Source of the DNA: Nemertoderma westbladi
Taxonomy: Eukaryota; Xenacoelomorpha; Nemertodermatida; Nemertodermatidae
Length of the DNA: 64,000 nucleotides
Assembly (NCBI GenBank): GCA_032718475.1
Contig: JAUCBJ010007798.1
Location: 1 to 64,000 of the forward strand
Reading direction: 5' to 3'
Part shown: in pieces, positions 42,195 to 51,520 of the stretch
Layout of the letters: every line of letters begins with the position of its first letter
Position numbering within the stretch: position 1 is the stretch's first letter
Translations under genes and position numbers: made by a program
Notes under the pieces: generated by a model
What the model saw: only the letters and a program-made list of their open reading frames with translations
Databases searched by the model: none
Told to the model about the DNA's origin: nothing

Positions 42195-42826
42195 ATATTA
42201 TGGTAATAGTTCCGTATAGCACTAAATTATTATTACATAAATCATTATTACCATGGCAACATTGTAGAGTTCTAGAACAAAATATAAATATTATACACTA
42301 TTCTAGAACATAAATATAATAAAAAAATATAATGTTCTAGAACATATAGCAAGTTATTTTTCAAATTTAAAATTGCCAGTAATTAAAAAAATTATTCAAA
42401 ACAATTTTTGGGGTACAAAATGAACAAGTCAAATTAAGGCAATTAAAAAAAGACAGGTACGGAGAAAATTAATAAAAATATACGATGCCAGAGCTTTGTG
42501 TTATGAGTGCATTAACTATATGAGGATAAATTATCCAAAAATTTGACAGAATACATGTGGAGGTAATAGAAAAGAAATGGAAAATTGAACTGATTCCATG
42601 AGATATTAAAGGCCAATAAAAGCCAATACCCAATTGATAAATAAACTAATAAGTTACATCGGTATACAAAAACTCAATAATGAATATAAAATTTAAATGT
42701 ATTCAGAAATTGATTTAAAGATTAATTTCTTTCAATTTACTAGCTATTTTAAAATTAAAAGAAATTAGCTATATGTTCTAGAACATTACATTTTTTATTT
42801 ATTTATGTTCTAGAATAGTATATAAT
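42195..42826. repeat. AT-rich repeat with TTCTAGAAC palindromes, copy 1
   Basis: About 0.6 kb of AT-rich sequence with at least five TTCTAGAA-type palindromes, including ATGTTCTAGAACAT at about 42334 and 42775. It shares ACCATGGCAACAT, AGAGTTCTAGAACAAA and TATAGC(A/T)AGTTATTT with copy 2 at 43945-44455. It ends at the Gypsy 2 3' LTR, so Gypsy 2 may have inserted beside or within it. Non-coding; possibly a non-autonomous DNA element. Confidence 0.65.
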
Positions 42827-42937
42827 ACTTTAGCGTCACGCTAATTCGCAAACATTATATTGTGGGTAGTTGAACGATATTATATTTTCGTATTAATATT
42901 CAATAACTGAATAATGCGATGACATATGTCTATATTT

Positions 42938-43068
42938 ATTACCCTATTATTGAGTTATTTTCCCGGTTATTTAACCCGCGGGCAGGAAACAACCCGAGGG
43001 CGAAGCCCGAGGGTGTTCCTGCCCAAGGGTTAAATAACAGGGAAAATAACTCAATAATAGGGTAATAA
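42938..43068. repeat. Long near-perfect palindrome, arms about 64 nt
   Basis: The left arm 42938-43001 and right arm 43005-43068 pair with only a few mismatches. The sequence runs from TTATTACCCTATTATTGAG through TTATTTAACCC and GGGCAGGAA to a GC-rich tip GAGGGCGAAGCCC. As single-stranded DNA or RNA it would fold into a very stable hairpin. Non-coding. Confidence 0.9.
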
Positions 43069-43624
43069 GTGTGTTATTCCCCATTACCTTCACTTACCTA
43101 CGAGTAATTTATGGCTAAGGCTTCAAACATTTCTAAAAGGGTTTTGTTTGGGGGGAGTTTATTAAAAATGGGGCGTGGTATTTTTGGGGGGAAATAATTA
43201 TGCATATATATTTTATCACTATTTTTTTCCTATATTGATACGATTTAATTCAACGACAATGACTTATGGTAGACATTATTTCAGTAATCTTATTTTATGT
43301 CTATTATTTCAGTCATTTTTAATGCTTTCATATGTGGCCTTTCTGCGCAGTAGAGCAATCAAAACATTTATTAAATTATGTATTTATATAGTAGGTAACA
43401 GCGTAAATGTTATAGCTCTATTTATCATATTTATTTCCCAGCTACAGATAAGGGGACTTTCGACGGAATAAAAAGCGGGTGTAACAAGGGCGCATTTTTG
43501 CTTGCATCCTGAAGTGGTAGCTAAATGAGTACCGGTACTGGCTTTTCCTCTGTGGAGTATAGTTCGAGGGGCACGTAATCCCTGGCCTAACAGCCGAATA
43601 AACATTTTACATTTTTTTTACTTT

Positions 43625-43845
43625 TATACCGCTCCAGGGTAAAATCGACGCAAATAACAGCTGATTACTCCTAAAAAATACAACTGTAACCTGTTTTATT
43701 GTCTTTAACTTATTGTTTTGGTTAGAATAAGAGTGCAATTTGTAAACGCTGATTCCCCTTAATTTTTAATTTAACATTAAGACGAAATATAAATTCGACG
43801 AGATGGGATTTGCGTCCAACAACCCCCCCCCCCCCCCCCCCACGT
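43625..43845. mobile_element. G-tipped MITE, copy 3 (reversed)
   Basis: Reverse orientation relative to copies 1 and 2: it has AATCGACGCAAATAACAGCTG on the left, CTGTAACCTG in the middle, and GATGGGATTTGCGTCC followed by a C run (about 43823-43842) on the right. The internal blocks match the MITE at 27626-27884. Confidence 0.65.
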
Positions 43846-43944
43846 CTCCTTAGTGATCGATCTTTCTTGAATAACGTACATTTGTTATCACAGTTTGCAG
43901 ATTTGGGGACTGACTCTTGACGCAGAAAATATTAAAACTAAGGT

Positions 43945-44455
43945 AACAGTTCCGAATCCGCATAGCACTACATTTTTATACCATAAATCATGGTTACCAT
44001 GGCAACATTTTAGAGTTCTAGAACAAATTATAAATATTATACAGTATTATTATACACTAATTCTAGAACTTAAATAAAATTAAAAATATAACGTTCTAGT
44101 ACATATAGCTAGTTATTTATCAATTTTTAATTAGCTTGTAATTTAAAAAAATATAAAATTGTTTTATTAATGTTTGGTGCTTTGGAAATTTTCAATTTTC
44201 ATTTAATTGTATTCAGAAATTCATTTAAATACTTTTTTTAATTTACTAGCTATTTTAATTTAAAAAAAATAGCTACCGGTATATGTTAGAAATATAACAA
44301 TTTTCAATATTCATTTAAATGTATTCAGAAATTCATTTAAATACTTTTTTTAATTTACTAGCTATTTAAAATTAAAAATAAACTAACTATATGTTCTAGA
44401 ACGTAATATTATTTTATTTTATTTATGGTTTAGAATAGTATAATTATTTTCATTT
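43945..44455. repeat. AT-rich repeat with TTCTAGAAC palindromes, copy 2
   Basis: Same order of blocks as 42195-42826: AGTTCCG, GCATAGCACTA, ACCATGGCAACAT, AGAGTTCTAGAACAAA, ATTCTAGAAC, ACATATAGCTAGTTATTT and ATGTTCTAGAACGT. An internal segment with TTCATTTAAATAC is duplicated (about 44218 and 44330). Non-coding. Confidence 0.65.
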
Positions 44456-44467
44456 GTTCTGCAACTC

Positions 44468-44545
44468 TTCAACGTTGCCATGTAACAATGATATATGTTT
44501 TAAAAATATAGCGCTATATAGCGGTATATGTAGCGGTATTCCTTC
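44468..44545 (+). repeat. Short dispersed repeat shared with 58857-58920
   Basis: ACGTTGCCAT, TAACAATGATATATGTTT and AGCGCTATA occur in the same order near 58857-58920. Too short to classify. Confidence 0.45.
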
Positions 44546-45090
44546 TAGAATAATATTTTTTAAAAGGAACTACAGTATAATAAATTGAAATTATATATAA
44601 AAATTAACAAGTGCTACGATAAAAAAATTTGTACGGGAAAGTACTGTAGGAGAACGGAACCAGTGTCGAAAATAATAGTATGCTTACCTAAAACATAGCT
44701 ACCGTAAAATTTAGTTGCTTGAATATGAAAGGGACATTTTATCATTGAAGGAATTGCAGCAATAATGTGAATTTCTCGCATTCTCCTCATATTATCAGGT
44801 CTCAATCTTTAAAATCAGTTCCAGATTTACTATACCTATTCCACGTATGCGCCTCTGTACATTACTTTAGCTGCCTTAAGTTCTAATCAAAGTAGTTGTG
44901 AATTGTAACCATGGTAGCTAGTGGATGGAACCTATTAATATGCGAATATTTTATATTTTATTATTATATTCTAATTGATTGGATGTAACTAAGCTACCAA
45001 AAGCGGGATGGGATTAATAACTGGTTATTTTCCCTAGGGCGAATTCGGATATTTTTTTACATAGCCCACCATTGTATTGTTATTTTAAAC
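44546..45090. other. Unassigned AT-rich tail of the LTR insert
   Basis: No ORF with a domain and no clear repeat up to the right inverted repeat at 45096. Confidence 0.35.
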
Positions 45091-45309
45091 AGTTTGTAAT
45101 GGGGAATAACACGTAGATAGGCGTACAATACAGCAGTACCGGTAGGATACGGTTAATTTGTACAAGCTGCTTGTCCGTGAGTCAGTACTCAGATAAATGT
45201 GTATATCTGGTGGTTGCCCGGCAACCACGTAAACAATAATATTGTAAATGTCCATTAACTGGCGTACGCCACATTAGCCCCCTAGTGGAATGTAAGAGGA
45301 ATGGACCAC

Positions 45310-46386
45310 CTAAAAGTATCTGGGTGGGGCGTTAATAATACGACCAGATCTTGTAGTGATTGGCGTAGGCTGTGGTACTGCTGGTGGTGTAGTTGGCGGG
45401 ACTGAAGGGGTGGGTCGTGTGCTTAGTTTGTCTTGTAGTGGGGGCTGTGACTGTGGAGAGCCACTACAATAGGCCACCTTGAGCCGGTCAATGGAAACCG
45501 TTTCACAACGCCCTGTCACATCAAGGACGAAGTACTTGTCCGATGTATCTAGAATGCGGAATGGGCCATTGTACGGGCGTTGTAGCGGTCCGTGATGGGC
45601 GTCTCGCCGGACATAGACGTATCTGGTGGTGGCAAGGTTGTTTGGAACGGCTGTGGGACGGCGGCTGTGGTACTCCGGGATCAGTGGGTGACAGAGCGCA
45701 TGGAGTTCTGTAGACGACAGAGGAAGTCCGAGGAAGGTGGCTCCATTCGAGGAGCTGGCGCGATGAACTTGCCGGGTACGTGGAGGCTGGTACCGTATAC
45801 AAGGTCAGCGGGAGAGCAGCCGGAGTCCTCGCGCCACGCAGTCCGGATGATAAGGAGGACCATGGGGAGTTCGTCCATCCAGTTGGGACCGACAAGGCAG
45901 GCCTTAAGAGAGGCCTTGAGTTGGTGATGGAGGCGTTCTACCATGCCATTGGCCTGTGGGTGGTAGGCGGTTGTTTTGGACGCCGATATTCCTAGAAGTC
46001 TGTGTAGTTCAGCCCTTAGATTGGATGTAAACTGGGAGCCGCTGTCGGAAGTGACATCACTGGGGACCCCGAAGCGAGAAATCTAGTGGCAGAGAAAGGC
46101 TCTGGCACAGGTACCGAGACCTGCGCCAGAGCCTTTGTCCGCCACTGGATTTCTCGCCCATTGGGATGACTTCCGGCCAGCGGCTGAACCTATCGATGAT
46201 CGAGAATAGATAGTTCATACCTTCGGAGACCGGTAGATGGCCGACTATGTCGATGTGTAGGCTGTCGAACCGGCAATCGGGAGGTTGACGGCGTGTGAGT
46301 GGAGCACTGATGTGCCGGTGGATTTTAGAGGCCTGGCACGGGTGACACTCCTGGAACCATTTTCGGACGTCGCGTTTCAGGCCGTG
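45310..46386 (-). pseudogene. Gypsy 2 integrase core and C-terminus, frameshifted
   Basis: Pieces in different frames read [16 protein letters not shown] (second Asp), [20 protein letters not shown] (Glu) and the C-terminal RYVYVRRDAHHGPLQRPY region. The tail is Pro/Thr-rich and ends ITTRSGR, a common ending for Gypsy Pol. The first catalytic-Asp region (SLHIDIVGHLP) lies at about 46240-46270. A 39-nt inverted duplication (46074-46157) is inserted between the first and second catalytic Asp, with a TAG stop nearby. Several indels follow. Not functional. Confidence 0.8.
46074..46157. repeat. Inverted duplication (39-nt arms, 6-nt loop) inside Gypsy 2 integrase
   Basis: The left arm 46074-46112 and right arm 46119-46157 are reverse complements with four to five mismatches. 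Each arm carries GGCTCTGG / CCAGAGCC and GAGAAATC / GATTTCTC. A duplication of coding sequence folded back on itself, probably from a replication or reverse-transcription template switch. Confidence 0.85.
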
Positions 46387-47331
46387 TCAGACGAAGCGGG
46401 ACGAGATGGCGCATTGCATTGGCCGACTACCGGAATGGCCGAGTCCATGGATCGCGTCGAACACACGCCGAGTCCACTCCTTGGGGATTATAGGACGAGT
46501 TCGGCCTGTTGAGACGTCGCACAGGAGGGTGAAGTCGCCGAACCGGACGTCTTCAAGGACCAGGTTGGTTACGGCTGTCTGGTAGTCGTTTACCTCAGTA
46601 GATGATTGTTGTGCCGTGGCGAGTTGCCGGAAGTCAACGGTAGTCGAGAGTACATCGACAGCTATTGGAGCGCGAGATAGTGCATCCGCAACTACATTGT
46701 CTTTGCCGTTGATATGCTGAACATCTGTTGTAAACTCAGCAATGAAGGATAAATGACGAGTTTGACGGGGGGAACGTTCAGCAGCGCTAGCAAAGTCAAA
46801 GGTGAGGGGTTTATGGTCAGTGTAGACTGTAAATATTCGTCCTTCTACAAAATGGCAGAAGTGTTTGATCGCAAGGTATACAGCTAGCAACTCGCGATCG
46901 AATGCGCTGTATTTAATTTCGGCCACTGATAGTTTTCGCGAGAAAAACGCAACGGGACACCACACACCGCCATTAAGTTGTTCAAGTTTAGCGCCGACAG
47001 CTCGATCGGAGGCATCGACGGTGACACTCGTGGAGGTGGACGAGTTGGGGTGGTGGAGGAGAGTTGCAGCGGCAAGGGAAGACTTGGCGGACTCGAACGA
47101 AGTTTGGCACTCGGGAGTCCAAGTTATATCTTTGCCCTTCGACTTGGTTGCCTCATAGAGAGGGTAGAGTTTATCAGCCAACCTTGGCATGTAGCAGTGG
47201 TAATAGTTTACCATGCCAAGGAATCGCTGGAGGCTGAGGTTGGGGTCCGGGGTTGGGTAGTTCCGGATGGCGGTGACGCAGTTTTCGAGGGGGGAGAATT
47301 CCGGAGACGGTGACTTTTTGGCTGAGGTAGG
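46387..47331 (-). pseudogene. Gypsy 2 RT thumb, RNase H and integrase zinc-binding region
   Basis: From 47214 a 275-residue frame is open: NYYHCYMPRLA (tether), TVDASDRAVGAKLEQ (RNase H catalytic Asp), SAFDRELLAVYLAIKHF, YTDHKPLTF, INGKDNVVADALSRAP, then the integrase N-terminus with HGLGHSGSRP. It keeps good Gypsy consensus; neighbouring parts are in other frames. Confidence 0.82.
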
Positions 47332-47777
47332 TCAATTCGGAAGCCCGAAGACGCACTTGGCGCGGTTTATTACCATTCCGTTGTCCAATAGGACTTGGCA
47401 GAGGTGGTCGATGTGTTCGGCGACGTTTTGACTGGCTACCAGGATGTCGTCGAGGTAGACGAACACAAATGCGATGCCGCGAAGGAAGCCGTCCATGAGC
47501 CGTTGGAATGCCTGAGCAGCGTTCTTAAGCCCAAACGGCATTCGTAAGAACTCCCAAAGGCCGAAGGGAGTGATTATTGCTGTCTTCCGGGTGTCCTCAG
47601 GGGGTATCGGTCGTCCATGGTGGCGTCGTTGAGCCGGCGGTAGTCCCCGCAGGGCCGCCAACCACCGCCAGGTTTCGGGGCGATGTGGAGCGGGAAGGCC
47701 CACGGCGAGTTGAAACGACGGATTATTCCGAGTTTCTGCATCTTGGCGAACTCAGCCTTGGTCACTGCAAGTTTCCC
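47332..47777 (-). pseudogene. Gypsy 2 reverse transcriptase core with a deletion over motif A
   Basis: The first part reads FAKMQKLGIIRRFNSPWAFP, GGWRPCGDYRRLN and DDRYP. The second, in another frame, reads DTRKTAIITPFGLWEF, RMPFGLKNAAQAFQRLMD and FVYLDDILVAS (YLDD box). About 25 codons normally lying between these parts, including motif A with the first catalytic Asp, are missing at about 47590-47610. The polymerase is therefore dead regardless of frame. Confidence 0.85.
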
Positions 47778-48372
47778 AGTGTGACGGGATCCAGGAGTTG
47801 GCTGTCTGAACCCTGACCGGTGTGTTGTTTGGGCTATACGCATCGCCGCGTCCGTAGGCTGCTGAAAGGCTGACGTCTGAATATTAAGGCTGAAGGCCGT
47901 TTGAATAACTGAGTTTATAGTGCCAGTTGTTGTAATGTCAGAATGTAATAATAGCACGGTAATGACGACGGTTAAAAACTGTTCCGGTCTCACAACTCTA
48001 CAGATTCCAACTGAATCACAATCAATAAGTACAACGGTTATATTACCAACACATATTGGTTACTCCTACTGTTCTAAGTGGCCTGGCCAATGGATGCGTT
48101 CCAATCATCTGTTTTCCCGTCCCATCATTGGCTAACCTAATTAATCTCTATCTCGGGACTCCCTGTTGCCACTATCCCCAATTGCTAGCCCCTTTGTCCC
48201 CTGAGATGGCTTATGGCTTCTCAACTCTGTTTGTGGCTGGCAGTGAGTATTGCCTGAGTTGGTTATTAGGTGACATGATATTAATAATGTCACCTTCCCA
48301 ACTGTAATTGGTAAAAAGCCACTTTCCCCATTTCCCACTGGGTAGTGCAAGGTAATTGAATCCGCTTACACT
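47778..48372. mobile_element. 595 bp TIR element inserted in Gypsy 2 pol
   Basis: Interrupts the protease-RT junction: coding before it (minus strand, ends HARCLDS) and after it (KLAVTKAEFAKM) is contiguous in other Gypsy elements. The ends are imperfect inverted repeats: AGTGTGACGGGATCCAGG on the left, and AGTGTAAGCGGATTCAATT as the reverse complement of the right. It contains a small hairpin GGTGACAT/ATGTCACC near 48267-48293. No ORF; target duplication not clear. Confidence 0.65.
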
Positions 48373-49003
48373 CAGAGTCGAGACAACGAGCGTGAGCATA
48401 TAGAGGAGGTCCCTCGGTTACGATGTGGTGTTCCACACAGTGTTTATTTGCCGCGGTGGGATCGAACCTCGGGTTGAGGAGTTGCTCGCAGGGACCGATG
48501 TGGTCGATGTGGATGCCAGCAATAGCGGACGAATAGCAATCGGGATCGCTCTAAAGTTCAACATGAGTTCGATGAGGGATCTCCCTGCGAGGTCGATGGC
48601 CAACCAGTTGGCGAAGGAGAAATCGGCGTCGAGGATTGGTGTGGTAACGTTGGCAACGTGGAATTCCTGTGTGAAGACGGTGGAGGTGCATCGACCTCTT
48701 ACCCCATATGGCGATCGGGCTGCCATTGGCGGCGACCAACGGGGCAGTGGGGACGCAGTTGCGTTTATCGCCGGGCATGGTGGGGGAAACCGAGACTTCG
48801 GCTCCGCAGTCCACCAGATAAGTTTGGCCGCTGTGACGATCCTACACAGTCATCGTCCTCTTCGCATTCTGGCCGACTGCGGAGACGTTTAGCGGCCGGC
48901 CCCGGCGTTTCCCTGACCGTGAGTTGAGGCCGGTGTGGAAGGAAGAAGGTGGCTGAATCGACAGCCTCTGTAGCTGCAATTCTGTGCATCGTTCCCGAAC
49001 TTC
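48373..49003 (-). pseudogene. Gypsy 2 protease and Gag-Pol spacer, multiple frameshifts
   Basis: A protease-like stretch reads VDCGAEVSVSP (in place of the usual D-T/S-G), then AANGSPIAIWG, EFHVANVTTPILDADF and WLAIDLAGRSLI across two frames, and ends with HHIVTEGPPLYAHAR just before the TIR insertion. The Asp-Cys-Gly triad is unusual and may be a mutation. Confidence 0.7.
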
Positions 49004-49666
49004 TTATGGAAGGAGCAGAGGTTCGAGTTGGGAGACTGTGTTTACCGGCGGGGGCGGCGTTTCTCTGCACACCGGCGATTCCAACTCCGATGGGGTCGTT
49101 CCGGGTTGCCTCCATAATGCGGTCGGCATCAGTGGCCAGACATCGAGGTCCACGGTGTTCGAACCGACAAGGACGCATTGGACTTCGGACGGAAGTTGTG
49201 CGAGGAAGAGCACCCGGAAGAGTGTCTCCGGGTCAGTGTTGAGGGACCTCATGTGGCGCAGGAGGCCCGTTGGTTGGCGGTCTCCGAGTCCAGAAAGAGA
49301 TAAAAGTTCGTTATCTTTCTGGACATGAGTTTTACTGAAAGCAGCGATGAGGGTGCACTTCAGGGTCTCATACTGATCTCCTGCCGGCGGATTGAGGAGG
49401 ATGGGCCTGACTTCCTTCGCCAATACGTTGTCAAGTGCAGCGACCACATGGTGGAATTTTGTCGAGTCCGCTGTGATGTTGAGGGTCACGAACTGCAACT
49501 TGACTTGGGAGAACCAGATCTCAGGGTTCTCGGTCCAGAACGTGGAGAGTTTTACCAACACGGCGTTGATTGTGTTGCCGGCGGTGGTTGCGGTACCGGC
49601 AGCAGTGGGAAGGAGACCTTGTATGGCCGTGGCCAGGGCGGCAATATCCTCAGCGGCGAGAGGCAT
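49004..49666 (-). CDS. Gypsy 2 Gag (CsRn1-like), N-terminal and central part
   Basis: A 220-residue frame from an ATG, located just inside the primer-binding site. Residues about 36-150 contain KLSTFWTENPEIWFSQVKLQF, TADSTKFHHVVAALDN and PPAGDQYETLKCTLIAAF, the conserved capsid-like region of CsRn1-type Gypsy Gag. No clear zinc knuckle is seen in this frame; after residue about 170 the sequence departs from the pattern and a frameshift is likely (49.0-49.15 kb). It forms the particle shell of the element. Confidence 0.75.
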   Translation of the reverse strand: MPLAAEDIAALATAIQGLLPTAAGTATTAGNTINAVLVKLSTFWTENPEIWFSQVKLQFVTLNITADSTKFHHVVAALDNVLAKEVRPILLNPPAGDQYETLKCTLIAAFSKTHVQKDNELLSLSGLGDRQPTGLLRHMRSLNTDPETLFRVLFLAQLPSEVQCVLVGSNTVDLDVWPLMPTALWRQPGTTPSELESPVCRETPPPPVNTVSQLEPLLLP

Positions 49667-49696
49667 TTTCCTATACCAGTAGTTTTAGTTTAGGCT

Positions 49697-49705
49697 GGGT
49701 CACCA
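49697..49705 (-). promoter_or_regulatory. Gypsy 2 primer-binding site (tRNA-Trp-like)
   Basis: TGGTGACCC on the minus strand, two bases downstream of the 5' LTR end. It would pair with the 3' end of a tRNA, best tRNA-Trp, to start minus-strand DNA synthesis. Only nine bases match before divergence. Confidence 0.6.
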
Positions 49706-49707
49706 GA

Positions 49708-49960
49708 TTAGCGTCACGCTAATTCGCAAACATAATATTGTGGGTAGTTTAATGATATTATATTTTCGTATTAATATTCAATAACTGAATAATGCGATGA
49801 CATATGTCACATAGATAGGCGTACAATACAGCAGTACCGGTAGTATATGGTTAATTTGTACAAGCTGCTTGTCCGCGAGTCAGTACTCAGATAACTGTGT
49901 ATATCTGGCAACCACGTAAACAATAATATTGTAAATGTCCATTACCTGGCGAACGCCACA
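49708..49960 (-). repeat. Gypsy 2 5' LTR
   Basis: 253 bp, beginning TGTGGCG on the minus strand and ending GACGCTAA. Matches the interrupted 3' LTR closely. It would carry promoter and polyadenylation signals, but none is obvious by eye. Confidence 0.88.
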
Positions 49961-50089
49961 ATACATTTCGCTACATACAGACATTACAATACATACAAGG
50001 TCGGTAGAAGGTAATCAACCAATGGCGACCTACTGCTAAGACGCTTGTAGGAGTTGCGACCACAAGCGGTTTACTCCCGCAACTAAAAG

Positions 50090-50698
50090 ATATCTAACTA
50101 AAAGATAAGAGAACCCTCCAGGAGAAATAAACAAAAAGTGGAGAAACAGCATGATCAACTGCGAGGCATACAGCTCGTTCAACCTAATTGGTTCGGACCA
50201 CAGAATTGTGACTGCAGAGATCAGACTCAGTTTGAGAGCCAGCAAATGACTGGGAGAAACTCAGAACTGACAATGCTGTAAAGTATGCTTACACAGTAGA
50301 AGTTCAAAACCGCTTTGAAGCACTTTAGTCAATGGATGAAGACCAATCCACCGATTCAATATACCAGAATATAATAACAGCCCACAAGGAATCAGCTAAG
50401 AGGCATATCCCTCAGAAACCCAAACGAAAACAGTATGTGCCATGGCAAAACTCTGAGGTTATTTGAAGAGAGAAGATCTTAAGATAGCCTACAAAGTTAA
50501 AACCGAACAACCAACAACTGAAAACATTAACAAGGTTGAGAAAGCTAAGGACGATCTTAAATTGGACTACAACATCAGCCAGGAAAAGTACATACATACA
50601 TACAGCACACATACAGCAACAATCAAGACTTAGCTGGTAAACTGTAAATGAGGTATCTGGTCGGAAAAGTTGTGCAAAGGGGCGCCTCAAAGCCGATA
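50090..50698 (+). pseudogene. RTE family B endonuclease end and linker
   Basis: Encodes, with several stops and frame changes, the last endonuclease motif (FNLIGSDHRIVTAEIRLSL) and a Lys/Glu-rich linker, ending VSGRKSCAKGRLKA. The SDHR motif aligns with SSDHRLIVA of family A. Mutational load is much higher than in family A. Confidence 0.7.
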
Positions 50699-50975
50699 CT
50701 ACTAGGATCGGCATGCTGCATTGCAGCTGCATTTTTAAGAATGCTGTGCCGGCTTGTCGACAAAATTGCGCCGCTACAACTCCCTATCACCCATGACATT
50801 TGCTAGATCATCTGCATCTTCAAGGCCAGTGTCCTTTAAGATGCATCTCAAGAAAGTCATGGGCTGTTCACCATTCTTATTCACTCCAGAGGCTGCCAAA
50901 GTACAAGATTATACACTGGCTGGTCCTCACGGCGATAGCAATGTCCTGCAAAGCGGAGGCGAATTTGTTCTAGTG

Positions 50976-51513
50976 TCAAGCTTGGGGGAACCAATGAACA
51001 CCTCCAATGTTATATAGTGTCTGGTTGGAGATGTGTGCATTGTACTTGACACAATGAACCCGGGGTAGCATTCTTGTGAATGTGCCATCCAGAGATTTGG
51101 TGTCCTCAGCAGTTAGAGCCCAGCATGGACTCCCGTAGAGGAGTACTGGAACTACTGCTGCTCTAAATAATCGGACCTTAAGTTTCCGATTAATTCTCGG
51201 TGACTTCCAAATCCTGGAAAGCCTATTCACGGCTAACCATGCCTTTCCCTTACGTATTCGAAGGTCCTCACCTGACTTCCGGATCCATGATCCCAGGTAA
51301 CAGAAGTCGTCCACATGCTCAAGCATACCATCCTTTGAGCTTATGCTCATCCGATCAGAGACTTGCTGAGGACTTTCAAAGTTAACTGTCAAAATTTTTG
51401 TCTTTCTGGAGTTAATAAAAAGACCAAAACTAGAAGCAGCATGTTCTAATGAGCTGAGGAGCCGTTGGGCTCCCGCTAATGATTCTGAGAGTACTCCTAC
51501 GTCATCAGCAAAG
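50976..51513 (-). pseudogene. RTE copy 5 ORF, C-terminal part
   Basis: From just downstream of FADD (51513) to a premature end at 50976, caused by a one-base loss in CAATGA(G)ACACC. The remaining C-terminal codons (50760-50975) are in another frame. It reads LEHVDDFCYLGSWIRKSG as in copy 3. Confidence 0.85.
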
Positions 51514-51520
51514 TCTAGAT

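Larger units (their letters stand above)
42931..45110. mobile_element. 2.18 kb composite insert in the Gypsy 2 LTR
   Basis: Non-coding insert whose ends resemble inverted repeats: TTATTACCCTATTA on the left and, reverse-complemented, GTTATTCCCCATTA on the right. A perfect 17 bp pair GTGTTATTCCCCATTAC lies at 43071-43087 and 45096-45112. It contains the long palindrome (42938-43068), a G-tipped MITE (about 43625-43845) and AT-rich repeat copy 2 (43945-44455), so it is itself a nest. No transposase-like ORF was seen. No clear target-site duplication. Confidence 0.7.
42829..45273 (-). repeat. Gypsy 2 3' LTR, interrupted
   Basis: Two blocks (42829-42930 and 45111-45273) match the intact 5' LTR at 49708-49960 in order. 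Differences from the 5' LTR are few and include a short extra GGTTGCCC hairpin-like segment near 45210. The insert lies exactly between GACATATGTC and ACGTAGATAGG. Confidence 0.88.
42829..49960 (-). mobile_element. Ty3/Gypsy element 2 (CsRn1-like) with both LTRs
   Basis: Minus-strand element bounded by LTRs: the 5' LTR at 49708-49960, and the 3' LTR at 42829-42930 plus 45111-45273, interrupted by a 2.18 kb insert. ATAC flanks it at 42825-42828 and 49961-49964 (4 bp duplication). A primer-binding site TGGTGACCC (minus, 49697-49705) lies two bases from the LTR, and a purine tract (CCACTAGGGGGCTAA, minus, 45274-45288) precedes the 3' LTR. TGGTGACCC suits a tRNA-Trp primer, known for the CsRn1 clade, and the Gag style agrees. 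Coding regions are decayed. Confidence 0.88.

Noticed and set aside
45592-47313. Several plus-strand ORFs (for example 45592-45927, 46978-47313)
   Set aside because: Antisense shadows of the GC-rich Gypsy 2 pol gene, which has clear domains on the minus strand.
48455-48475. Box-B-like GGTTCGATCCC on the minus strand
   Set aside because: It lies in Gypsy 2 protease/RT spacer coding, with no box A at tRNA spacing and no cloverleaf.
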